From NCBI RefSeq assembly GCF_004382825.2, contig NZ_SDQO02000002.1:434001-498000 (forward strand): 64,000 bases of DNA, given 5' to 3'. The stretch's first letter is position 1, and each line of letters opens with the position of its first letter. This DNA comes from Corynebacterium silvaticum (GTDB lineage Bacteria > Actinomycetota > Actinomycetes > Mycobacteriales > Mycobacteriaceae). Below are positions 28,135 through 38,643 of this stretch, piece after piece. Below the pieces are notes generated by a model. The model saw only the letters and a list, made by a program, of their open reading frames with translations, did not search any database and was not told the origin of the DNA. A program made the translations under genes and the position numbers.

Positions 28135-29274
28135 GTGACGGATACATCGCTGACCCAAACATTCGCCGAAATTCGACCCGAGATCGAGCGCCATGCCGAT
28201 ACTCGCATCGAGTCTCTTGCCTTCTCCGAACTCACCACTTTCCATCTCGGCGGCACGCCTATCGCCGCTGTTCATTGCGGCTCACGTGAGGCTGTGGCGC
28301 ATGTGGTGAGGCTTCTCGACGCCCACCGCATCCCCCTTCTCATCGTTGGTGGAGGGTCTAATCTGGTGATCGCTGATGGCGATATTCCGGTCGTCGCTGT
28401 GATCGTAGAATGCGAAGAGATTTCTGCAGATATGCACACTGGGCGTCTTGTAGTAGATGCTGGCGCGGTGTGGGACGACGTCGTCGCGTTTGCTGTCGAC
28501 GCAGGGCTCGGAGGCATCGAATGTCTTTCCGGAATCCCCGGCTCTGCGGGAGCGACCCCCGTGCAAAATGTTGGGGCATATGGTGCAGAAATAGCAGATG
28601 TCCTGGTAAGCGTTGAGCTTTTGGATCGTGGCACTGGTGAGGTCTCCGAGGTTCCGGCTGCGGAATTAGAGCTGGCATATAGGTACTCCAACTTGAAGTT
28701 CACGGGCCGGGCCGTAGTGCTGGGCATCACGCTGCAGCTATCCTTGGACGGGCTTTCTGCGCCTTTGCGCTTTGGGGAATTAGCGCGCCTCTTGGGCGTA
28801 GCGGCCCCTGGCGAGGAAGCGATTCGCTGGAATGTGCGGGAAGTAAGAGAAGCCGTTGTGCAGCTGCGCCGGGGGAAAGGAATGGTCTATGACCCCGATG
28901 ACCACGACACGTGGTCTGCCGGATCGTTTTTTACCAACCCGATTGTCAGCGATGCACTCTTGGAAACGGTGCGGACTCGGATGGCGGAGCTGTGCGAACC
29001 AGAGGATGCGGCCGCCATGCCGTGCTACCCGATGGGCCCCGGCGCATGGAAGCTTTCTGCGGCCTGGCTGATAGATAGGGCTGGATATAAGAAGGGCTAC
29101 CCCGAAGGCGCGCCTGCTCGTCTTTCCACTAAACACACCCTGGCTCTGACCAACCGGGGCAACGCAACCACAACAGATCTGGTGGCGTTGGCACATGATA
29201 TTTGCGACGGTGTCCAAAAAACTTTTGGAGTGGCTTTGGAGCCTGAGCCGGTGTGGATTGGCGTCGAATTTTAG
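28135..29274 (+). CDS. murB: UDP-N-acetylenolpyruvoylglucosamine reductase MurB
   Basis: A 379-aa FAD enzyme that reduces UDP-GlcNAc-enolpyruvate to UDP-MurNAc for peptidoglycan. It has the FAD-binding segments TTFHLGGTP, LIVGGGSNLVI and CLSGIPGSAGATPVQNVGAYG, the catalytic region YRYSNLKF, and the serine loop SAGSFFTNP. I use the GTG at 28135 because of the well-spaced TACCCT; a TTG at 28105 is also in frame but would overlap the divergent gene. It is followed by a long inverted repeat and a convergent acyl-CoA ligase. Confidence 0.93.
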   Translation: MTDTSLTQTFAEIRPEIERHADTRIESLAFSELTTFHLGGTPIAAVHCGSREAVAHVVRLLDAHRIPLLIVGGGSNLVIADGDIPVVAVIVECEEISADMHTGRLVVDAGAVWDDVVAFAVDAGLGGIECLSGIPGSAGATPVQNVGAYGAEIADVLVSVELLDRGTGEVSEVPAAELELAYRYSNLKFTGRAVVLGITLQLSLDGLSAPLRFGELARLLGVAAPGEEAIRWNVREVREAVVQLRRGKGMVYDPDDHDTWSAGSFFTNPIVSDALLETVRTRMAELCEPEDAAAMPCYPMGPGAWKLSAAWLIDRAGYKKGYPEGAPARLSTKHTLALTNRGNATTTDLVALAHDICDGVQKTFGVALEPEPVWIGVEF

Positions 29275-29303
29275 ATCGAATATGAGTGGGTGAATAAGCA
29301 AGA

Positions 29304-29373
29304 CCCTGCATTTCCATAGACGTTAGGGGGTCTAGCGGGCGTCGGAGCGCGCTTTGTCTATGGAAATGCAGGG
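29304..29373. terminator. 18-bp inverted repeat with 34-nt spacer between murB and fadD
   Basis: CCCTGCATTTCCATAGAC (29304-29321) and its perfect complement at 29356-29373. It lies between convergent genes ending at 29274 and 29395 and probably terminates both, although the loop is unusually long and no U-run is present. Confidence 0.6.
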
Positions 29374-29394
29374 ACGTGCAGAAAAGCTGTCGCG

Positions 29395-31101
29395 TTACTT
29401 CTTGAGCTTCTGGATCAGTTCTGCCTGCACCTCGCGGCGGCGGATCTTTCCAAGCTGGTCCTTAGCGAGCTCTTCAAAGTGGTAGAAGGTGCGCGGCACT
29501 TTGTAACGGGTGAGGTTTCCGCGGCAGTGATCCTTAAGCCCCTCGGGGTCAAGGGCTGCGCCCTCGTTGAGGGTGATTGCGGCGACAACGGACTCGGAGC
29601 CGTCGCTACGCGGGAGTCCAACAACGGCGGCATCGAGGACATCAGGGTGCTGGCGAAGAACATCTTCTACCTCTGCCGGATACACATTGAAGCCTCCGGT
29701 AATGATGATTTCCTTGATGCGAGCAACAAGGCGGATGAAGCCGTCTTCTTCCATGATGCCGACGTCGCCCGTGCGGTACCAATCTTTGTGGAAGCTATTC
29801 GCGGTGGCCTCGGGCTGGTTGAGGTAACCGGCAAACACCTGGGGGCCGCGAACCAGGATTTCGCCTTCCTGCCCGTCGGGCATCGTCTCGTCGAGGTTCT
29901 CAGGGTTTGCGATGCGAACTTCGGTGTCGGGGAAGGGGATTCCCACGTAACCAGGACGGCGGTCTGAGGTCATGGGGTTTCCGACGATAACGGGAGACGT
30001 CTCGGTGAGTCCGTAGCCCTCGACAAGCAGGCCGCTCGTGAGCTTTTCCCAGTATGCGACGGTATCCACCGGCAGTGCGGAAGCGCCGGAGAAGGAATTG
30101 CGGACGCTGGAGATGGAGATGCCGGATTTCTCGGCTGCCTCGGCGATCTTTTGGTACAGGGTGGGGACGCCGGGAACCCACGTAACGGGCTCCTTCTTCA
30201 TGATCTTCATGATCAGCGGGATCTGCGGTGCTGGCAGCAACACCATCTCTCCGCCGATGTAAAACGCCAGGTTGAGGACGATGGTAACGCCGTAAGCATG
30301 GAACATTGGGATGGCGCCGAGGAGTCGTTCATCTTGATCTCCCAGCCCCTGGATCCAGGCTTTGCCTTGCAGGAGGTTGGCAAAGAGGCCACCGTGGGTA
30401 AGCTGAGCGCCCTTGGGCGCGCCCGTGGTGCCTGAGGTGTACAGGATGAGTGCCACAGAGTCTTTGGTTACTTCGGGGCAGGAGACGATATCTTCGCCCT
30501 GGCCACCGAGTGCGGTACCGGTGAGGATCTGCCAGGGGATGGTATTGGGCGCTGGCGCGGTGATTGCATCGCGCTTTTTCATCAAGGCGGGAATCGGCAG
30601 CTTGAGCGCATATTTTTGCAGTGGCGGCATTGCGTCGATCATATTGACGGACACGATGGTTTCTAGCGGGGTGGTGCGTCGTAGTTTCTCCAGCGTCGGT
30701 GCGGCCTTATCCCACACAATGGCCACGCGTGCACCGTGGTCGGTGAACGGCGCTTCTAGCTCATGTGCTGTGTAAAGGGGGTTGTGCTCAACGACGATTG
30801 CCCCAAGCTTGAGTACCGCATAATGCGCAGCGACGTGCTGCGGACAGTTGGGGAGACAAATGGCTACGCGGTCGCCGGCGCGGACACCAAGTGCTCGGAG
30901 GCCTGCGGCCGCGCTGCGTACCTGCTTATCCAATTCGGCATAGCTCTGGCGCTTGCCAAAGAAATAGGTGGCAGGTTTGTCGGCGTTGATGGCCAAGTTG
31001 TTGTCATAAATATCAAGGAGAGTGGTATCTCCATAATCAAGACTGTGAGGTGTCCAGCTGGGGTAGTACTGTAGCCACGCTTTGGTCTCAAATGCTGACA
31101 T
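29395..31101 (-). CDS. fadD: Long-chain fatty acid-CoA ligase
   Basis: A 568-aa ANL ligase that activates fatty acids to acyl-CoA through acyl-AMP. It has LILYTSGTTGAPKGAQLTHG near residue 219, the VEGYGLTETSP motif, YRTGDVGIMEEDGFIRLVAR and the C-terminal GKIRRREV lysine. The start follows an AGGGA site. It is not closely similar to the ligase at the left edge (different N-terminus and C-terminus), so the window has two distinct ligases. Probably monocistronic, with the inverted repeat at its 3' end. Confidence 0.92.
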   Translation of the reverse strand: MSAFETKAWLQYYPSWTPHSLDYGDTTLLDIYDNNLAINADKPATYFFGKRQSYAELDKQVRSAAAGLRALGVRAGDRVAICLPNCPQHVAAHYAVLKLGAIVVEHNPLYTAHELEAPFTDHGARVAIVWDKAAPTLEKLRRTTPLETIVSVNMIDAMPPLQKYALKLPIPALMKKRDAITAPAPNTIPWQILTGTALGGQGEDIVSCPEVTKDSVALILYTSGTTGAPKGAQLTHGGLFANLLQGKAWIQGLGDQDERLLGAIPMFHAYGVTIVLNLAFYIGGEMVLLPAPQIPLIMKIMKKEPVTWVPGVPTLYQKIAEAAEKSGISISSVRNSFSGASALPVDTVAYWEKLTSGLLVEGYGLTETSPVIVGNPMTSDRRPGYVGIPFPDTEVRIANPENLDETMPDGQEGEILVRGPQVFAGYLNQPEATANSFHKDWYRTGDVGIMEEDGFIRLVARIKEIIITGGFNVYPAEVEDVLRQHPDVLDAAVVGLPRSDGSESVVAAITLNEGAALDPEGLKDHCRGNLTRYKVPRTFYHFEELAKDQLGKIRRREVQAELIQKLKK

Positions 31102-31446
31102 GATGTCCCTTCGACGTTGGATTAACTTTACACACCGGTAAGTTTTAATACGAGCATAGCCTCATGTTTGAGTACTGGGGGAATCCATAAGCTGGTGATT
31201 TTGGAAATGTTATGGATTTGTGAGGCGGGGAGGGGCGTATATCTTTGATGAATTGCGCCTAAAGCAAATGGCTAGAGTCACAATATGACATTCAAGTGAT
31301 ACTCCAAGCATTCATATAAAAGAGTGATCTAAACAATAGGAAAAGGTGCAAGGCGACATAGGGTGACATGCTGGCAGTGGCATAGCAACACCTCACAGCG
31401 CTACCAACACAAACGCAGACGACGTTCTCCTCTTAGAATGATCGTT
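31102..31446. promoter_or_regulatory. fadD-mshA divergent region (345 bp)
   Basis: An AT-richer gap without a supported gene. It holds the promoter of the minus-strand ligase and, at its right end, TAGAAT (31434-31439), 7 nt before the mshA ATG. I see no strong palindrome. Confidence 0.45.
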
Positions 31447-32709
31447 ATGCGTATAGCCATGATTTCGATGCATACATCGCCGCTGCAGCAGCCGGGTAGC
31501 GGCGATGCCGGTGGAATGAACGTTTATGTTTTGTCGATAGCGCGGGAACTGGCGCGTCGTGGGCTAGACGTGGACGTTTTTACGCGGGCGACGCGCCTCG
31601 GCCACGGGGAGGTCGTCGATGTAGAGCCAGGCCTTCGGGTTATTAACATCGTGGCGGGTCCCTATGAAGGGTTGTCTAAGGAAGAGCTGCCTACCCAGCT
31701 GGCGGCATTCGCGGGCGGAATAGTGCAGTTTGTTAAGTGCAATGCGCTGACCTACGACGTAGTGCATAGCCATTATTGGCTGTCCGGTCAGGTGGGGTGG
31801 CTGTTGCGCGATCTTTGGGAGATTCCGCTGGTTCATACTGCTCATACGCTGGCGGCGGTGAAGAATTTCTATAGCTCAACCTCTGACATGCGTGAGTCGG
31901 AAGCTCGCCGGATTTGTGAACAGCAACTAGTGGATAACGCGGATATTTTAGTGGTGAACACCCCAGAAGAAACCAGCGACCTTATCCGTCATTATGATGT
32001 GCTGCCGGATAAGGTGGCGGTGATCGCGCCGGGCACGGATATTTCCCTTTTTACGCCGGGTACGCAGCGTAATACGGAGGTATCTCGACGGTGTTTGGGA
32101 ATTCCTTTGCATATCAAGGTCATTGCTTTTGTGGGAAGGCTGCAGGAGTTTAAGGGGCCACAAGTATTGCTTGCTGCTGTGGCTGAACTGATACGCCGTG
32201 ATCCTGAACGTGAACTTCGGGTTATTTTTTGTGGTGGTCCCTCTGGTGCCGCGGCGACCGTCGAACATTACATTGAATTGAGTCGGCGTTTGGGGTTGGG
32301 TAAGCGAGTGCGGTTCCTTGACCCGCGTCCGCCGGAAGAGCTGGTCTCTATCTATCAGGCAGCGGATATTGTTGCGGTGCCTTCATATAACGAGTCGTTT
32401 GGGCTTGTTGCTATGGAGGCCCAGGCGAGCGGAACGCCGGTGGTTGCGGCTCGGGTGGGTGGTCTGCCGATTGCGGTGTCCGATGGGGAGACTGGGTTGC
32501 TTGTCGACGGCCACGCGCCGGAAATCTGGGCGGATGCACTGGCGCAGCTGCTTGACGACGATGCATTGCGGATCCAGATGGGTGAGGAAGCAGTGCGCCA
32601 CGCTGCGAACTTTACGTGGGCTGCCTCTGCGGAGAAGCTGGAAGAAGTCTATGAGGCCGCGCTCACTATTGATGTTGATGAATGTAAAGAGCGCCATGCG
32701 GAAGGGTAA
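31447..32709 (+). CDS. mshA: D-inositol-3-phosphate N-acetylglucosamine transferase MshA
   Basis: A 420-aa GT4 glycosyltransferase, the first committed enzyme of mycothiol synthesis. The donor/acceptor segment [15 protein letters not shown], the [12 protein letters not shown] motif, VAVIAPGTD and the E-x7-E motif in [20 protein letters not shown] are intact. I start at the ATG at 31447 ([12 protein letters not shown]) because it begins the conserved fold and follows a TAGAAT -10 at leaderless spacing; upstream in-frame starts (31363, 31438) add an arginine-rich stretch unlikely to be translated. It stands on its own, followed 124 bases later by gpmA. Confidence 0.93.
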   Translation: MRIAMISMHTSPLQQPGSGDAGGMNVYVLSIARELARRGLDVDVFTRATRLGHGEVVDVEPGLRVINIVAGPYEGLSKEELPTQLAAFAGGIVQFVKCNALTYDVVHSHYWLSGQVGWLLRDLWEIPLVHTAHTLAAVKNFYSSTSDMRESEARRICEQQLVDNADILVVNTPEETSDLIRHYDVLPDKVAVIAPGTDISLFTPGTQRNTEVSRRCLGIPLHIKVIAFVGRLQEFKGPQVLLAAVAELIRRDPERELRVIFCGGPSGAAATVEHYIELSRRLGLGKRVRFLDPRPPEELVSIYQAADIVAVPSYNESFGLVAMEAQASGTPVVAARVGGLPIAVSDGETGLLVDGHAPEIWADALAQLLDDDALRIQMGEEAVRHAANFTWAASAEKLEEVYEAALTIDVDECKERHAEG

Positions 32710-32833
32710 GCGATAAGGATTCTCCGCATAGAGGCCGCCACTACGATAAAGTCCGCTCGGACATAAGTGTAAACAATCCCACATTTTAGTGTGATCGCTG
32801 CCGGGCGGACATTTTCGTGGCAAACTGAGCACT

Positions 32834-33580
32834 ATGACTATCGGAAAACTGATTCTTCTCCGTCACGGACAAAGCGAGTGGAACGCCTCCAACCAATTCA
32901 CTGGTTGGGTGGACGTTAACCTTACCGAGCAAGGCGAGGCCGAGGCCAAGCGTGGCGGCGAGATGCTGAAGCAGCAGGATGTTCTGCCAACTGTTGTGTA
33001 TACGTCGCTTCTTCGTCGTGCAATCCGCACCGCCAACATCGCGCTTAACGCGGCAGATCGCCATTGGATTCCTGTTGTACGCGACTGGCGTCTCAACGAG
33101 CGTCACTATGGTGCGCTGCAGGGCCTGAACAAGGCTGAGACCAAAGAGAAGTACGGCGCAGATCAGTTCATGGAATGGCGTCGTTCTTATGGCACCCCTC
33201 CTCCGGAGCTGGAGGATTCAAGCGAGTTCTCCCAGGCCAATGATCCTCGCTACGCGGATCTTCCCCAGGTGCCGCGCACGGAATGCCTGAAAGACGTCGT
33301 GGATCGTTTTGTGCCTTACTTTGAAGAGGAAATTTTGCCGCGAGCAAAGAAGGGCGAGACTGTCCTTATCGCAGCGCATGGCAATTCCTTGCGTGCATTG
33401 GTCAAGCACCTCGACAATATCTCGGATGCAGATATTGCTGAGCTGAATATTCCTACCGGAATTCCGCTGGTATACGAGCTTGACCAGGACGGAAAGGTCC
33501 TTAATCCGGGTGGTACTTACCTTGATCCAGAGGCAGCGGCAGCAGGCGCTGCGGCGGTTGCTGCACAAGGCGGCAAATAA
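32834..33580 (+). CDS. gpmA: 2,3-bisphosphoglycerate-dependent phosphoglycerate mutase
   Basis: A 248-aa cytoplasmic glycolytic enzyme interconverting 3- and 2-phosphoglycerate. It has [20 protein letters not shown] with the phosphorylated histidine, [14 protein letters not shown], and [14 protein letters not shown] with the second histidine. The family length is 230-250. The alanine-rich tail is a minor extension. It precedes senX3 by 20 bases, the same order as gpm1-senX3-regX3 in mycobacteria. Confidence 0.95.
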   Translation: MTIGKLILLRHGQSEWNASNQFTGWVDVNLTEQGEAEAKRGGEMLKQQDVLPTVVYTSLLRRAIRTANIALNAADRHWIPVVRDWRLNERHYGALQGLNKAETKEKYGADQFMEWRRSYGTPPPELEDSSEFSQANDPRYADLPQVPRTECLKDVVDRFVPYFEEEILPRAKKGETVLIAAHGNSLRALVKHLDNISDADIAELNIPTGIPLVYELDQDGKVLNPGGTYLDPEAAAAGAAAVAAQGGK

Positions 33581-33600
33581 CAGGTTACGATGGTGAGCTA

Positions 33601-34839
33601 GTGAATGTTTTACTAGCTTTCGTATTGGGCGCGGCTCTTATGGGCCTCGCCCTACCCGCGTTTAAGTGGGTCCAAGGCCGCTCGGGGCGCTACCATCGGT
33701 CGCTCGCGGGCGCCCACGCCAACCAGGTGACCACCGTTGGTCAAATGCTGCACTTGGCTGTGCAGGGATCGCCCACGGGAGTCACGGTGGTGGATCGTAC
33801 CGGCAGTGTCCTTTTGTCTAATGCCCGTGCCCATGACATGGGGATTGTGCATGAGAGAAGCCTGAACCCTGACATTTGGGCGCTTTCTCAAGAGGTCTTT
33901 GAGGATCGGGAAACCCACTCCCTGGAGTTGGCCATTGCGGATAGGCGTACGCGCATCACGTCGGTGCGGGCGATGGTGAAACCCCTGACCCTGGTGGATG
34001 ACCGCTACGTGATCGTTTTTAGCACCGATGAATCAGAGAATCAGCGCATGGAGGCTGCGCGGCGGGACTTTGTGGCCAATGTGTCTCATGAGCTGAAAAC
34101 CCCGGTGGGGGGCATGGCTTTGCTGGCTGAAGCAATAACGCAAGGCTCAGATGATCAAGAGCAGGTTGAGTACTTTGGTAAGCGTCTGCAAAAAGAGGCG
34201 CATCGGCTTGCAGACATGATTAATGAGCTGATCTCCTTGTCCAAGCTGCAGGGTGCGGAGGCACTGCCTGATCTGCAACCAGTCGCGGTGGACGAGATCA
34301 TCGACGAAGCCTTGAGCCGGAACCACCTTGCCGCCGAGAACGCGGGCATTGAGTTGACGCGGGGGAAGAAGTGCGGCGTTGAAGTGATGGGCGATAGAAG
34401 CCTTTTGGTCACGGCAGTGTCCAACCTCATCAGCAACGCTATTAATTATTCTCCGAATGCGATGCCGGTATCGGTGACCACCAAAGTGCTTTTCGACGAG
34501 CTCGTGCTCATCCGCGTCATCGACAGCGGTATTGGTATCTCCCCGGAAAACCAAAGTCGAGTTTTTGAGCGGTTCTTCCGGGTGGATAAGGCGCGGTCGC
34601 GCTCTACCGGAGGAACCGGTTTGGGCCTGGCTATTGTTAAGCATGTTGCTGCTAACCATGGGGGGGATGTGAAGCTGTGGTCGCGCCCCGGGACCGGGTC
34701 GACGTTTACCATTGACTTGCCGATCTATCACCCCGAGGAATCTGCGCCTGCAGATTCCGTCGATGCCGAATCGGATTCAGAATTGTTGCTTCACCCCAGC
34801 GTGCCTCGTGGGGACTCTCGCCGAAAGGACAAGGCCTAA
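33601..34839 (+). CDS. senX3: Sensor histidine kinase SenX3
   Basis: A 412-aa membrane kinase. One N-terminal membrane helix (about 2-20), a PAS-like region (about 45-140), then the phospho-acceptor motif FVANVSHELKTPVGG, an N-box (LISNAINYSPN), and the G boxes DSGIGISPENQ and GGTGLGLAIVKH. It starts with GTG. SenX3 with RegX3 senses phosphate limitation in actinobacteria. Its stop is directly followed by the regX3 ATG (no gap). The C-terminal 40 residues are acidic and serine-rich. Confidence 0.9.
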   Translation: MNVLLAFVLGAALMGLALPAFKWVQGRSGRYHRSLAGAHANQVTTVGQMLHLAVQGSPTGVTVVDRTGSVLLSNARAHDMGIVHERSLNPDIWALSQEVFEDRETHSLELAIADRRTRITSVRAMVKPLTLVDDRYVIVFSTDESENQRMEAARRDFVANVSHELKTPVGGMALLAEAITQGSDDQEQVEYFGKRLQKEAHRLADMINELISLSKLQGAEALPDLQPVAVDEIIDEALSRNHLAAENAGIELTRGKKCGVEVMGDRSLLVTAVSNLISNAINYSPNAMPVSVTTKVLFDELVLIRVIDSGIGISPENQSRVFERFFRVDKARSRSTGGTGLGLAIVKHVAANHGGDVKLWSRPGTGSTFTIDLPIYHPEESAPADSVDAESDSELLLHPSVPRGDSRRKDKA

Positions 34840-35535
34840 ATGATTACTATTCTTCTAGTTGAAGATGAAGAGTCCCTCGCCGATCCGCTGGCGTTTTTAT
34901 TGCGCAAAGAAGGGTTTGAGGTGGTAGTCGCAGGCGATGGCCCCACAGCCCTAGTGGAATTTGAGAAGAACGACATCGACATTGTTTTGCTCGATCTCAT
35001 GCTGCCTGGCATGTCTGGAACCGATGTGTGCAAGCGGTTGCGCAAGGTGTCGAGCGTCCCAGTGATTATGGTGACCGCCCGTGACTCTGAGATAGACAAG
35101 GTCGTGGGCCTGGAACTTGGCGCAGACGATTATGTGACCAAGCCTTATTCGGCGCGAGAACTCATTGCGCGAATCCGGGCAGTGTTGCGACGCGGCGGCG
35201 AGCAACAAGTAGCAGATTACGAGGAAGACGGCGACGATATCCTCGGCGGTGGTCGCGTACGCATGGACGTGGAACGCCATACGGTCACCGTGGCAGGAGA
35301 AAGCATTTCTATGCCGCTAAAAGAGTTCGACCTGCTGGAATACCTCATGCGCAACTCCGGGCGGGTCCTCACGAGGGGCCAGCTTATCGACCGCATCTGG
35401 GGCGCAGATTACGTGGGAGACACCAAGACGCTGGACGTTCACGTCAAGCGCCTGCGATCCAAGATTGAAGAAGAGCCTTCTTCCCCTAAGCATCTGGTTA
35501 CAGTGCGGGGATTGGGCTACAAGTTCGAAGATTAG
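34840..35535 (+). CDS. regX3: Response regulator RegX3 (OmpR family)
   Basis: A 231-aa regulator: a receiver domain with the acidic pair VEDEESL, the phospho-Asp in [16 protein letters not shown] and the switch lysine in [15 protein letters not shown]; then a winged-helix DNA-binding domain (about residues 135-230, [20 protein letters not shown] and [11 protein letters not shown]). It is translated directly after senX3. Its stop overlaps the convergent cysteine-rich gene by 4 nt. Confidence 0.92.
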   Translation: MITILLVEDEESLADPLAFLLRKEGFEVVVAGDGPTALVEFEKNDIDIVLLDLMLPGMSGTDVCKRLRKVSSVPVIMVTARDSEIDKVVGLELGADDYVTKPYSARELIARIRAVLRRGGEQQVADYEEDGDDILGGGRVRMDVERHTVTVAGESISMPLKEFDLLEYLMRNSGRVLTRGQLIDRIWGADYVGDTKTLDVHVKRLRSKIEEEPSSPKHLVTVRGLGYKFED

Positions 35536-36467
35536 GATGTGGCCTGTGGGCGAGCGCCCGCAGCTACGCTAGCCGGATGCGGGCTAAAAATGCTTGCGGG
35601 AACGCCGCTGCGTCGGGCGGTATCCCGCGTGCGGCATATGTGCGCTAAAAACTCGTATGAGGGGTCTCCCATGAGTGCTCTGAGCTCCGCCTCATGAGTC
35701 ACCCACAAGGGGTCGGAGTTGTCGTGGCATGCCGGTGCGGTGGTGCAGTACCAGTCAAAGTCTTCGCCGCCGTTGCCCCAACCACGCCGTTCATATTCTG
35801 TGATCGTGGTGCGTAGGATCTCTACGCCGTCGGCACGCTCTTCATATGCTTCGAGTCTGCGTAACGGGAGCTGCCAGCATACTTCCGGTTTGACCACCGT
35901 GAGATCGCGGCCTGCATCGAGCGCCCATTGATGAATCGCGCAGCCGGTGCCGGTGGGCCAGCCCTTGCGGTTGGCAAAGATGCATGCGCCGTCGACCACT
36001 GTGGTTTTCAGTGCTGGTTCTGGTTCGCCGTTGTCGTCGTCTAGCTCATCCCACACCAGCCAAGGTTCTGTCTCTGCGGGGTCGTCGGCGGAAATAAAAG
36101 CGTCAGTTTCTTCTGGGCGCAGCTGCCAATAGCGCGCGGGCATCTGCGACACGGCCTGCAACAGCTGTTCGCGGTCCTCGTCGTCGGAGAGATAGGCTCC
36201 GTGCCCGCAGCATCCTACGGAAGGAAGGGATGCGTCGATGCCTTTGCATGATTCAGTGCCAAAGGCGCAGGAATATGTGGATTCGATCCAGGTGAGGTCG
36301 ATGCTGAACTGATGCATCGGGTCTTCCGGATTGGTGAACTCAAACCATTGGCGCGGAAAATCCGGCGCTAATTCATCGCCGCGTCGGATCGATTCTGCAG
36401 CCGGCGAAAACTCGGGGAAACCAAGATGCACTGGAGCAGATTCGGGAGTGGTTTTGGGGTCATTCAC
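35532..36467 (-). CDS. Cysteine-rich protein of unknown function (DUF3109/YkgJ-like)
   Basis: A 311-aa soluble protein with clustered cysteines and histidines: [67 protein letters not shown] and HICRTRD. This layout resembles YkgJ/DUF3109 proteins thought to bind a metal or Fe-S cluster; function is unknown. It is divergent from ppx (32-bp gap) and convergent with regX3 (4-nt overlap), which leaves little room for a separate terminator. Confidence 0.7.
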   Translation of the reverse strand: MNDPKTTPESAPVHLGFPEFSPAAESIRRGDELAPDFPRQWFEFTNPEDPMHQFSIDLTWIESTYSCAFGTESCKGIDASLPSVGCCGHGAYLSDDEDREQLLQAVSQMPARYWQLRPEETDAFISADDPAETEPWLVWDELDDDNGEPEPALKTTVVDGACIFANRKGWPTGTGCAIHQWALDAGRDLTVVKPEVCWQLPLRRLEAYEERADGVEILRTTITEYERRGWGNGGEDFDWYCTTAPACHDNSDPLWVTHEAELRALMGDPSYEFLAHICRTRDTARRSGVPASIFSPHPASVAAGARPQATS

Positions 36468-36487
36468 ACTGGACAGGCTATACGGTC

Positions 36488-36499
36488 TACCCTGGAGTA
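36488..36499 (+). promoter_or_regulatory. Probable leaderless promoter -10 of ppx
   Basis: TACCCT (36488-36493) stands 6 nt before the GTG at 36500; the GGAG between them is too close to the start to work as a normal ribosome site. Confidence 0.4.
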
Positions 36500-37456
36500 G
36501 TGCGATTAGGTGTATTGGACGTGGGAAGCAACACGGTTCACTTGGTGGCGGTGGATGCCCAACAGGGTGGTCGCCCGACTCCGATGAGTGACTGGAAAAC
36601 CACCTTAAAGCTGGTGGGGTACCTGGACAAAAAGGGTGCCATTACCGCTGCTGGGGTGGATAAGCTCGTGGCCTCGGTGGCGGAAGCTGCTGCATTAGCC
36701 GAGCAACTTGGGTGTGAAGAGCTCATGCCCTTTGCTACGTCCGCGGTGCGTTCAGCAACTAATTCTGATGAGGTGCTTGCGGAGGTCGCTAAGCATACGG
36801 GGGTCAACCTTGAAGTACTCTCCGGAAGGGATGAAGCGAGACTGACTTTCCTTGCCGTACGGCGTTGGTATGGATGGTCGGCCGGACGGATTATTAATCT
36901 GGATATTGGTGGCGGATCGCTAGAAATGTCGACGGGGGAGAACGAGAACCCGGACGCGGCTTTCTCCCTAGACCTCGGTGCCGCTCGTCTTACCCACAAT
37001 TGGTTTGATACGGATCCCCCTGAGCGTAAGAAGATCAACCTTCTGCGTGATTTTATCGATGCTGAGTTGGTTGAGAGTGCAAAAACACTGAAGTCCTATG
37101 GTGAGGCGCGTCTGGCTGTGGGAACCTCGAAAACTTTTCGCACCTTAGGTCGCCTCACCGGCGCAGCTCCTTCTTCCGCTGGCCCCTTTGTCAAGCGCGA
37201 GCTTAGTGCTCCTGGCCTGCGACAACTGATTGCTTTTATCTCTAGGATGACGGCCGCAGACCGGGCAGAGCTGGAAGGCGTGAGCGCGAATAGATCGCAG
37301 CAGATTGTAGCGGGGGCGCTTGTCGCAGAAGCTGCTATGAGGGCGTTGGGAATTGAACATTTAGAAATTTGCCCGTGGGCACTCCGTGAAGGCGTCATAC
37401 TTCGGCGTATAGAACAGGGTATTGTGCCAAAGGAAACCCTTTTAGTAGAGAAGTAG
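36500..37456 (+). CDS. ppx: Ppx/GppA-family exopolyphosphatase
   Basis: A 318-aa actin-fold phosphatase that releases phosphate from polyphosphate or from pppGpp. The phosphate motifs [18 protein letters not shown] at the N-terminus and [15 protein letters not shown] near residue 135 are intact. At 318 residues it is the short two-domain type typical of actinobacteria. It starts with GTG. The next gene follows after 5 bases, so the two are co-transcribed. The position after senX3-regX3 fits phosphate metabolism. Confidence 0.88.
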   Translation: MRLGVLDVGSNTVHLVAVDAQQGGRPTPMSDWKTTLKLVGYLDKKGAITAAGVDKLVASVAEAAALAEQLGCEELMPFATSAVRSATNSDEVLAEVAKHTGVNLEVLSGRDEARLTFLAVRRWYGWSAGRIINLDIGGGSLEMSTGENENPDAAFSLDLGAARLTHNWFDTDPPERKKINLLRDFIDAELVESAKTLKSYGEARLAVGTSKTFRTLGRLTGAAPSSAGPFVKRELSAPGLRQLIAFISRMTAADRAELEGVSANRSQQIVAGALVAEAAMRALGIEHLEICPWALREGVILRRIEQGIVPKETLLVEK

Positions 37457-37461
37457 GAGAG

Positions 37462-38547
37462 ATGAGCGAGAAACAACTCACCGTTGCGGAACTATTGGCG
37501 CGTTCCGGCAAAAACGGCGGTAGCTCCGAAACTCCGCGACGTCGACGCCACAACCTGGAAGATGGGGGCATTTCCGTTGCGGAGCTGACTGGCAGCATTC
37601 CTAAGGTGGCCGCTAAGCCCGCCGAGTCGAAGCACTCCAGCCAGCCTATCGACGTCCCTGCTTCCTCTGCCGCGTCGTCTAGCACGGGAGAACCGGATAG
37701 CGTTGCACAAGGCTCTCGCACGCAACCTGCGGCTTTTACAGACCCTGCCTCCCATGATCCTGCCCCGTTCGCGGACGCATTCCCCACGACTTCCCGTACT
37801 CAGGCAATAAAACGTGATGCCGCGTTTAACGCGGTCAAGGGGCAGTCGGAGAAGACTCAGGAACGGCAAGCTGCAACCCAGGCTGAGGAGCTTCTCGCCG
37901 CTAATAATGTGGAAACGCCTGTTGGGCCAGAAGCACCCGTGGCAGAGACCCCCAGCAAGGAACAAACCATTGTTCTGAGTGTTGTGGATGAGAAAGATCC
38001 GGTTCGCCTGACCACTGATTCTTTCCCCGCGGTCTCAAAGGATTCGGACAGTGAAGCGGTGCAGGTTGCCGCTGACTCCCTTGGTATGGCAGCTGTAGCG
38101 CCTGCCGAGGTTGCAGATACTCCTCCTGCGGAACCCGTCAATGCCGCTGAAGAGACCAGCACATTTGCGGTTGTCGAAGACGAGGACGAAGCGTTTTATG
38201 ACGTAGAAGATGACTACGAAGACTATGAAGACGCAGAAGAATTCGACGACGAGTATGACGAATACGACGAATACTACGAGGAAGACGAAGAAGAGGAACA
38301 GATCTCTGCCATGGGAGTCATCTTCATGGCTTTGGCGGGAATCGTCCTGGGTGTTGTCATTTTCCTAGGCTTCCAGCAGCTTTGGGGTGCTCTGAGTAAA
38401 GCGATCGTGGCAGCATTGGCTGTGGCCGTGACCGGAGCTATCGTTGGCGTCGTTCATGCATTGCGCACGGAGCGGGATCGCGAGTCCATGATTCTTGCAG
38501 GCGTCGCTGGTCTGGTCATGACGTTTGGCCCGCTGCTCGTGTCTTAA
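37462..38547 (+). CDS. Acidic, disordered membrane protein
   Basis: A 361-aa protein. Residues 1-230 are low-complexity, rich in Ala, Ser, Pro and Glu, with the start MSEKQLTVAELLARSGKNGG. Residues about 235-275 are almost only Asp, Glu and Tyr. The last 80 residues hold three membrane helices (VIFMALAGIVLGVVIFLG; AIVAALAVAVTGAIVGVV; LAGVAGLVMTFGPLLV). An AGGAG site precedes the ATG. It lies between ppx and proC, as does Rv0497 in M. tuberculosis as I recall. Function unknown; the long acidic cytoplasmic tail suggests protein or cation binding. Confidence 0.75.
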   Translation: MSEKQLTVAELLARSGKNGGSSETPRRRRHNLEDGGISVAELTGSIPKVAAKPAESKHSSQPIDVPASSAASSSTGEPDSVAQGSRTQPAAFTDPASHDPAPFADAFPTTSRTQAIKRDAAFNAVKGQSEKTQERQAATQAEELLAANNVETPVGPEAPVAETPSKEQTIVLSVVDEKDPVRLTTDSFPAVSKDSDSEAVQVAADSLGMAAVAPAEVADTPPAEPVNAAEETSTFAVVEDEDEAFYDVEDDYEDYEDAEEFDDEYDEYDEYYEEDEEEEQISAMGVIFMALAGIVLGVVIFLGFQQLWGALSKAIVAALAVAVTGAIVGVVHALRTERDRESMILAGVAGLVMTFGPLLVS

Positions 38548-38566
38548 TCCCTGTACATAGGCTTTT

Positions 38567-38601
38567 AAGGGCTGGTGGAGAGCAATCTTCCGCCAGCCCT
38601 T
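38567..38601 (+). terminator. Terminator before proC
   Basis: AAGGGCTGGTGGA (38567-38579) pairs with TCCGCCAGCCCTT (38589-38601) with one wobble pair, then CGCTTTTG. It ends the ppx-membrane protein transcript. Confidence 0.75.
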
Positions 38602-38643
38602 CGCTTTTGCTGTTGGTGCGGCGAGCGTGGCAGAGTGGTCGCC

